Origin: Streptantibioticus silvisoli | Lineage (GTDB): Bacteria; Actinomycetota; Actinomycetes; Streptomycetales; Streptomycetaceae | Reading direction: 5' to 3' | Length of the DNA stretch: 64,000 nucleotides | Assembly (NCBI RefSeq): GCF_027947535.2 | Contig: NZ_JAAGKO020000039.1 | Location: 19,573-83,572, forward strand | Shown: piece by piece, positions 58,793 through 64,000 of the stretch | Layout: each line of letters begins with the position of its first letter | Position numbering within the stretch: position 1 is the stretch's first letter | The notes under the pieces: model-generated | What the model was told of the DNA's origin: nothing | The model's input: the letters and a program-made list of their open reading frames with translations, nothing else | Database searches by the model: none | Program-made: the position numbers and the translations under genes

Positions 58793-59686
58793 ATGTTTCG
58801 GATAGTCGACCGCGGTGGCGCCGTGGTGGCCGCTGCGGCGGCCGTGGTCTGCCTGGCCACACTGAGCTGGATCGCGACCGGCGGCAGCTCGGCCCGTGAC
58901 GACCGCCCTGGCGGTTACCCCGGGGCGAGCGGTGACGCCCCCTCCCTGAGCGCTTCCTCGACCGCGACGACGGACGGCAGCCCGGCCGCCGCCGCACCGC
59001 GGCCTTCGACCCGCACCGGTGAATTGCCCGGCAGCACCGCGACGCCCTACGTCGCCGCGCCGAACCCCGTGGCCCAGGCCCCCGACGCCTCCACGACACC
59101 GTCCGCCGAAACGCCGCGGAGCAGTGCGTCGGCCATTCCGCTGACGCCGTCCGACAGCCCGGACGCCTCGCCGTCGACGAGTCCGCCCGCGACCATCTCC
59201 GCCCCGCCGACCTCGCCATGGGCGCCGGCCTGGCCCTCCGGCGCACCCGCGGGTGCCTCCGGTAACACGTCCGCCTCGCCGTCGCCCTCGACGCCGGCCC
59301 CGGAGCCCACCCAGCCCGCCACGCCGGCCGCTTCCCCGTCCGCGAGCCCGTCGCCGTCGGCCTCCGCCGTGCGGCAGTCCGGCCTCGGCGGCCTGACCGC
59401 GGGCATACCCCGGACCACGCCCGGCAGCCGTCCCGGGTGTGCCGACGTCACCGTCGCGTACGACAACGAGGGCCGCACCCCGATACGTTCGGGCCGGATC
59501 GTCATCACCATGGATGTGGTCGACCCGCTGGGGATCGCCTGGGCGCCCTACCGCGCCTCCGCGCCCCTCCCGGTCCCCATCGCCGCCGGAGCCCGTCCCG
59601 CGGTCACCTACGACCTCTGCCTGGCCGCCTGGCGCGTCACGCCCGGCACCCACCTGGAGGCCGCGGGGGTAGCCCTGCAGGGCTGA
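58793..59686 (+). CDS. exported or membrane-anchored Ser/Pro/Ala-rich protein
   Basis: About 297 residues from ATG 58793 (GTG 58763 possible). N-terminal membrane or signal helix ('VVAAAAAVVCLATLSWIAT'), then about 190 residues of Ser/Pro/Thr/Ala linker, and a C-terminal beta domain of about 90 residues ('GCADVTVAYDNEGRTPIRSG', 'PAVTYDLCLAAWRVTPGTH') with two Cys, immunoglobulin-like. Function unknown. Upstream sequence is AT-richer (GATCGAACGTCATTACAATGG). Confidence 0.65.
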   Translation: MFRIVDRGGAVVAAAAAVVCLATLSWIATGGSSARDDRPGGYPGASGDAPSLSASSTATTDGSPAAAAPRPSTRTGELPGSTATPYVAAPNPVAQAPDASTTPSAETPRSSASAIPLTPSDSPDASPSTSPPATISAPPTSPWAPAWPSGAPAGASGNTSASPSPSTPAPEPTQPATPAASPSASPSPSASAVRQSGLGGLTAGIPRTTPGSRPGCADVTVAYDNEGRTPIRSGRIVITMDVVDPLGIAWAPYRASAPLPVPIAAGARPAVTYDLCLAAWRVTPGTHLEAAGVALQG

Positions 59687-60132
59687 GCCACGGGCCAGGT
59701 GGGCGCCGGGGTGACGTCGCGGACGGGGTTGCTGCGGCCGGACATCAGGGCCCGGTCGGCGGTCGGGCACCGGCGTACGCGTCGAAGTCGGCGGAGGACC
59801 GGCGTCGACCATGCCTCTCGTGTCGGCCGGCGGCGTACGCCAGGGGTTTCATGACGTATCACCGGCCAGCGCGAACGCCTGACGTATACCGCACGATGTT
59901 CACGGTTCACCGATCGGCGGCTCACGGCTTGGGTACCACCGCATGACGTTCACGCTTCACCTACCACCGCGCTCGTGACGTACACGGCGTGGCGGCGGAC
60001 CCTGCGGCGGCGGTGACGCAGGAGGCGTTGGGGCAGGGAACGTCCGGGCTCGGAGCGTCAGTTCCGGGAACGCTGGATCGGGGAACGTCGGGGCGGGAAA
60101 CGCTGGAACAGGGAACGTCGGGGCTGGAGGCG
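59687..60132. other. 446-bp gap with GGAACGTCGGGGC repeats
   Basis: 60030-60130 has five irregular copies of (G)GGAACG(T/C)(C/T)(G)GGGC. The first 300 bp show nothing clear. No gene supported. Confidence 0.5.
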
Positions 60133-60363
60133 TTACGCGACGGCGAAGTAGACGACCGCCGCGATGACCACGAGGGCGACGATGACGCCGATGATCAGAC
60201 CGCCGCGGTTGCTGTTGCGGGCCGAGCCGTAGGTGACCGGCGCGCCGGCCGAAGGCTGCGGCTGCTGCTGGGCGGTGGTGGAACCGTCGTCCACGAAGGC
60301 GCGGAACATCTGGGTGCTGCCCGAGGTGTCGGGGTTCTGCTGGGGGTTCTGGTAGTCAGCCAT
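60133..60363 (-). CDS. 76-residue membrane protein with Gln/Asn-rich N-terminus
   Basis: From ATG 60363. Residues 1-50 are Gln/Pro/Ser/Thr-rich ('MADYQNPQQNPDTSGSTQ'), followed by 'RGGLIIGVIVALVVIAAVVYFAV', one C-terminal membrane helix. Tail-anchored topology. Unknown function. Divergent from the aldo/keto reductase gene by 65 bp. Confidence 0.75.
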   Translation of the reverse strand: MADYQNPQQNPDTSGSTQMFRAFVDDGSTTAQQQPQPSAGAPVTYGSARNSNRGGLIIGVIVALVVIAAVVYFAVA

Positions 60364-60428
60364 GACGAAGGACCCTAGCGAAGTCGCGAAGCGGAATACC
60401 AGGGACCCCGAGCGCGCTGACCCTCTAC

Positions 60429-61364
60429 ATGTCACGAATCGGAAACTCTGACCTGGATGTCTTCCCGCTCTCACTGGGCGGCAACGTCTTCGGCTGGACG
60501 GCCGACGAGCGCGAGTCGTTCGCCGTACTGGACGCCTTCGTCGCGGCCGGCGGCGACTTCATCGACACCGCTGACGTCTACTCGGCCTGGATTCCGGGCA
60601 ACTCCGGGGGCGAGTCCGAGGCGATCATCGGCCGCTGGATGGCAGCCCGCGGCAACCGCGACCAGCTGGTCGTCGCCACCAAGATCGGCTCCTTCCCGGC
60701 CTTCCCCGGGCTGAGCGCGGCCAACATCAAGGCCGGCGTGGAGGAGTCGTTGCGGCGCCTCGGCACCGACCGTATCGACCTGTATTACACCCACAAGGAC
60801 GACACGACCGTCCCGGTCGAGGAGTTCCTCGGTGCGCTGGACGAGCTGGTCAAGGCGGGCAAGGTCCGCGCCATCGGCGCCTCCAACATCTCCGCGGAGC
60901 GGCTGACCGAGGCCCTGGAGGCGTCGGACCGCGAGGGCCTGGCGAAGTACGTGGCACTCCAGCCGCACTACAACCTGGTGGAACGCGGCCACTACGAGGG
61001 CGAGGTCGCCTCCGTCGTCGCCGCCCACGGCCTGTCGGTCATGCCGTACTTCGCCCTGGCGTCCGGCTTCCTGACCGGGAAGTACCGCCCGGGCACCACG
61101 GTCGACTCGGCGCGCGCCGGCTCGGCCGCGGCGTACCTGAAGGACGAGCGCAACGTACGCGTGCTGTCCGCGCTCGACGAGGTCGCCCAGGCGCACGACG
61201 CCGAGGTCGCCACCGTCGCACTGGCCTGGCTCGCCGCCCAGCCCCACATCGCCGCCCCGATCGCTTCGGCCCGCACGGTCGCCCAGCTCCCGGCCCTCAT
61301 GGCGGTGGGCGGCCTGAAGCTCTCCGACGACGAGCTGACGCGGCTGTCGACGGCCGGAGCCTGA
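60429..61364 (+). CDS. aldo/keto reductase
   Basis: 311 residues from ATG 60429. TIM-barrel AKR with catalytic tetrad: Asp and Tyr in 'DTADVYSAW', Lys in 'VVATKIG' and His in 'YYTHKDDTT'. 'GASNISAERLTEAL' and 'LAWLAAQPHIAAPIASARTV' bind NADPH. The substrate is not visible. Monocistronic. Confidence 0.92.
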   Translation: MSRIGNSDLDVFPLSLGGNVFGWTADERESFAVLDAFVAAGGDFIDTADVYSAWIPGNSGGESEAIIGRWMAARGNRDQLVVATKIGSFPAFPGLSAANIKAGVEESLRRLGTDRIDLYYTHKDDTTVPVEEFLGALDELVKAGKVRAIGASNISAERLTEALEASDREGLAKYVALQPHYNLVERGHYEGEVASVVAAHGLSVMPYFALASGFLTGKYRPGTTVDSARAGSAAAYLKDERNVRVLSALDEVAQAHDAEVATVALAWLAAQPHIAAPIASARTVAQLPALMAVGGLKLSDDELTRLSTAGA

Positions 61365-61890
61365 GTTCGCCCTGAGGGCGGCCCGGGTTGCCCTGAGGTC
61401 GGCCCGGGTCTCGGGGGCGGGCCGACCTCCGGGCCGTCGGAGGGCGGCGCCTGAGGTGGCCTTGCGGGGGGCGGGACCGGCGCGGGGTGGTGTCCGGTGT
61501 CGGTCCGCGGCGGGGCGGTGTCCGGGGCGGCCAGGAGCCTGTGGGGTCCCGCCGTACGGCGGGACTCGGGCGGCGGTCGGGGCGGCCCCGGCGCCGCCGC
61601 CCCGAGGCGGTCGCGAGCACGGCGGCCCCGGGGCGTACCGTCGGGGGAACAGTCGTGGCGGGGTCGCGGTGGGTACGCGGAGGAGACGTGGCATTTGCCC
61701 CCGGCACGTTGAAGTCACAGGTCAGCGTCGAGCAGAATGCGTTCGTACTCGCGCGGGCAGACGACGGCCGACGAGTGCGTCCGGCCGGGCAGCGTATCCG
61801 GCGCACCCCGTCCCGCCCCGCGCCACCGGCCCGGGCGGCGCGTACGCTTCGGCGGGCCTGGGCCCGGGCCCGTCCGGCGAGGAGGTTCCC
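61365..61890. other. 526-bp gap upstream of the carboxypeptidase-fold gene
   Basis: GC-rich with irregular GGCCCGGGTTGCCCTGAGG and CGGGGCGGTGTCCGG repeats. A GTG at 61689 opens a short frame ('AFAPGTLKSQVSVEQNAFVLA') that may be a small protein, but it runs into an Arg-rich tail and is not called. The final GGAGG is the next gene's ribosome site. Confidence 0.4.
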
Positions 61891-62658
61891 ATGAACGGCA
61901 TCAGTATTCACGGCACCGTACGTGCCCCAGAGGGGTCAGGACCGGCGGCCACCGTGACCTTGATCTCCCCGCAAGGGAGGCAGTTGGGGCGGGCGCTCAC
62001 CGGCGCCGACGGCCGCTTCGAGCTGTCCGCGCCCGAACCCGGCGCGTACGTGCTGATCGCGGCCGCCGAGGGGCACCGCCCGCAGGCCACCGCGGTGATC
62101 GCGGGCGGCGAACAGGTCACCCACGACATCGTGCTGGCCGGCAACGGCGGCCTGTCCGGCGTGGTGCGCGCGGAGGCGGGTGGCCAGCCGGTGTCCGGCG
62201 CGATCGTGGTGGTCACCGACCCGTCCGGTGAAGTGCTGGCCACCGCCAAGACCGGCACGAACGGCGACTTCGCGTTCGGCGAACTGCCCGACGGCACCTT
62301 CACCGTCGCGGTCAACGCCGCCGGCTACCGCCCCACCGCGCTTCCCGTCGAGACCGGCGCCCGCGGCACCGGCCGCCTGGAGGTCGCGCTGTCCGCCGGT
62401 GCCCGCCTCCAGGGCACGGTCCGCGGCGGCCCCGACCACCGCCCGATGCGCGACGCCCGGGTGACCCTGGTCGACGCCGACGGCGACGTGGCGGCGACGG
62501 CGACCACCGGTGAGGACGGGCGGTACGTCTTCACCGACCTGCCGGCCGGCGACTACACCCTCATCGCGAGCGGCTACCCGCCCGCGACCACCCCGGTCGG
62601 CCTGCACGGCCCCGGCGGGGGAGGATACGACATACGGCTCGGCCATCCGGACGAGTAA
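61891..62658 (+). CDS. protein of three carboxypeptidase-regulatory-like domains
   Basis: 255 residues from ATG 61891 (GGAGG six bases upstream). Three beta-sandwich repeats of about 80 residues: 'ISIHGTVRAPEG' to 'YVLIAAAEGHRP', 'LSGVVRAEAGGQPVSGAIV' to 'FTVAVNAAGYRP', and 'LQGTVRGGPDHRPMRDARV' to 'YTLIASGYPP'. No signal peptide or anchor, so the location is unclear. It is related to the N-terminal domain of the YceI-fusion gene downstream. Confidence 0.85.
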   Translation: MNGISIHGTVRAPEGSGPAATVTLISPQGRQLGRALTGADGRFELSAPEPGAYVLIAAAEGHRPQATAVIAGGEQVTHDIVLAGNGGLSGVVRAEAGGQPVSGAIVVVTDPSGEVLATAKTGTNGDFAFGELPDGTFTVAVNAAGYRPTALPVETGARGTGRLEVALSAGARLQGTVRGGPDHRPMRDARVTLVDADGDVAATATTGEDGRYVFTDLPAGDYTLIASGYPPATTPVGLHGPGGGGYDIRLGHPDE

Positions 62659-63029
62659 TCGCACCGGCGGCAGCCGCGCCGGGCACACCGGTCCCGCCGA
62701 CCGCGGCACCCCCGGCGCCCGCACCCGTCGCACCCTTCACACTTTTCACACCAGCCGGACTCCGGCCGACCAGTCCCGTCGGACGAGTCCACCGCGACAC
62801 CACTTCAGTCAGCCGTCCCGGACGGCCGGGTCACGTGATCCGGCCCACTCCGGGGACCGGCCGCCGCCGAGGCGGCGGCCACCACTGCGACCGGCACCGG
62901 CACACCCAGCGCAGACGTGACCGGACCAGTCATCGGGGGATATCGGGTTTCGGCCGGAGGGCCGGGCAAGGGACGGCCCACACCGTCCGGCCGGAACCCG
63001 TTGCCAACCATGCGAATCCAGGAGCGGTG
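62659..63029. other. 371-bp intergenic region
   Basis: Irregular CACC/CACTTTTCACACC stretches and no gene. CGCCGCCGAGGCGGCGG near 62862 can form a small hairpin. GGAG at 63021-63024 is the next ribosome site. Confidence 0.4.
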
Positions 63030-63857
63030 ATGAGCGATGGCGGCCTGCGGGCCCGGGTACGAACCAAGGACGGATGGGCGGTGCATCACGCCGCGCTGAC
63101 GGTCACCGACATGACGGGTAGTCAGATAGTCAGGGCGCTCGCGGACGAGGCGGGCATGGTCCGCACCGATCCGCTGCCCGCCGGCACCTACACCGTGATC
63201 GTCACGGCTGTCGGATACCAGCCGACGGCCTCCACCGCCATCGTCGGAGCCTCCGGCCGTGCCGACCTCGGCAACGTGACGCTGTCCCGGCAGGGCGGCG
63301 CCGAACTGCCACCACCCGGCCGCTGGACCATCGACCCCGCGCACTCCACCGTGGGCGCGGTCGCGCAGCACCTGGGCATCTCCAGCATCCGCGGCCACTT
63401 CTCCGAGTTCAGCGGCCAGATCCGGATCGCGGCCCGCGTCGAGGAGTCCACGGTCACCGCCACCCTCAGCGCCGGCAGCATCGACACCGGCAACAAGCAG
63501 CGCGACGACCACCTGCGCTCGGCGGACTTCCTGGACATCGAGACGTACCCGGAGATCACCTACCGCAGCACCGGCGGCCTCACCCCGGCCGGCCCGGACC
63601 GCTGGACCGTGCACGGCGAACTCAGCATGCGCGACCACGTCCGCGCGGTCGACCTCGACCTCACCTACCTCGGCACCGGCGCCGACCCCTGGGGCGGCAC
63701 ACGCGCCGCGTTCCGCGGCGTCGCCGAGCTGCGCCGCGAGGACTTCGCCCTGAACTACAACCAGATGCTCCAGGCCGGCATCGCCATGATCGGCACCACC
63801 ATGCGCGTCGAACTCGACATCCAGGCCGTCCGCGGCGACGTCCTGCCCACCGCCTGA
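63030..63857 (+). CDS. carboxypeptidase-regulatory domain fused to YceI domain
   Basis: 275 residues from ATG 63030 (GGAG five bases upstream). Residues 1-90 form one carboxypeptidase-regulatory-like repeat ('VRTKDGWAVHHAALTVTDMTG', 'YTVIVTAVGYQPTA'). Residues about 95-270 are a YceI lipocalin-like domain with 'WTIDPAHSTVGAVAQHLGISSIRGHFSEF' (in part), 'NKQRDDHLRSADFLDIETYP' and 'HGELSMRDHVRAVDL'. YceI proteins bind polyisoprenoids in a barrel. No signal peptide, so a cytosolic or membrane-face role is likely. Confidence 0.88.
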   Translation: MSDGGLRARVRTKDGWAVHHAALTVTDMTGSQIVRALADEAGMVRTDPLPAGTYTVIVTAVGYQPTASTAIVGASGRADLGNVTLSRQGGAELPPPGRWTIDPAHSTVGAVAQHLGISSIRGHFSEFSGQIRIAARVEESTVTATLSAGSIDTGNKQRDDHLRSADFLDIETYPEITYRSTGGLTPAGPDRWTVHGELSMRDHVRAVDLDLTYLGTGADPWGGTRAAFRGVAELRREDFALNYNQMLQAGIAMIGTTMRVELDIQAVRGDVLPTA

Positions 63858-64000
63858 CCCGTCGCTCCGCGCGTCGACCAGCCGCCGACGCGCCACGCTT
63901 CCTCGCGCTTCGTCGCGCTCCCCGCGTTACGCCACTCGGGGGGCGCGACGTTGTGCGTGCGGGTGGGTGGGGTTCTCGGGGGTGGGGGCGTTCCCGGGGG

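Noticed and set aside
61689..61894. Possible small protein beginning 'AFAPGTLKSQVSV'
   Set aside because: The first 25 residues look sensible but the frame runs into an Arg/Pro-rich tail and the next gene's ribosome site. Not enough support to call it.

Overview
The window is very GC-rich, with codon third positions that are almost always G or C. It carries hallmark actinomycete genes: a snapalysin-type protease, a GAF-PP2C-HATPase sigma-cascade phosphatase, SigB/SigF-type sigma factors, a UTRA-type GntR regulator and many Sec-exported low-complexity proteins. It is best read as chromosome from Streptomyces or a close relative (Kitasatospora, Actinacidiphila, Streptacidiphilus). Most of it looks like ordinary chromosome with short accessory insertions.

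Layout. 1-7.6 kb: end of an unknown gene, TfoX-N protein, APH(6)-like kinase, a secreted peptide with a Cys-rich partner, a repeat-filled gap, a large SpoIIE-type phosphatase and an ArsB-like permease. 8-14 kb: exported amidase, a coupled VWA/secreted-protein pair, a flotillin-like protein with an NfeD-like partner. 14.5-19.5 kb: a Crp/Fnr regulator followed by an overlapping three-gene operon (class III cyclase-like protein, degenerate P-loop protein, possible SPFH-like protein). The first two of these share a short Gly/Asn motif and look like a signalling or defence cassette. 19.5-25.3 kb: Cys-rich protein, propeller lipoprotein, GntR regulator with divergent small gene, LysR/MFS divergent pair. 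25.8-29 kb: MerR-like regulator, cold-shock protein and DEAD-box helicase.

29.1-36.9 kb: a compact five-gene operon (Fe/2OG dioxygenase, DUF6271-like protein, PLP decarboxylase, GNAT, MFS exporter), probably a small biosynthetic cluster. It is divergent from a GH3 hexosaminidase, and DasR-like operators lie in the shared intergenic region. 37-39 kb: GNAT-like protein and snapalysin.

39.1-50.1 kb: an integration hotspot at a tRNA-Ser(GGA). The 3' part of the tRNA plus its terminator is repeated perfectly (116 bp) at 41829-41944 and 49970-50085, bounding an island of about 8 kb, and a diverged third copy lies at 39113-39226. The island holds a 39-residue ORF, an HsdM-HsdS fusion, a nuclease with reader-like and alkyltransferase-like domains, a TPR-like protein, a start-less excisionase fragment, a truncated integrase and a frameshifted gene.

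50-64 kb: core genes: SRP RNA, LytR_C protein, upp, tadA with its partner, tRNA-Ser(CGA), a Dabb protein, two tandem SigB/SigF-type sigma factors, an aldo/keto reductase, and two proteins with carboxypeptidase-regulatory folds, one fused to YceI. Intergenic minisatellite-like GC repeats are unusually common throughout.
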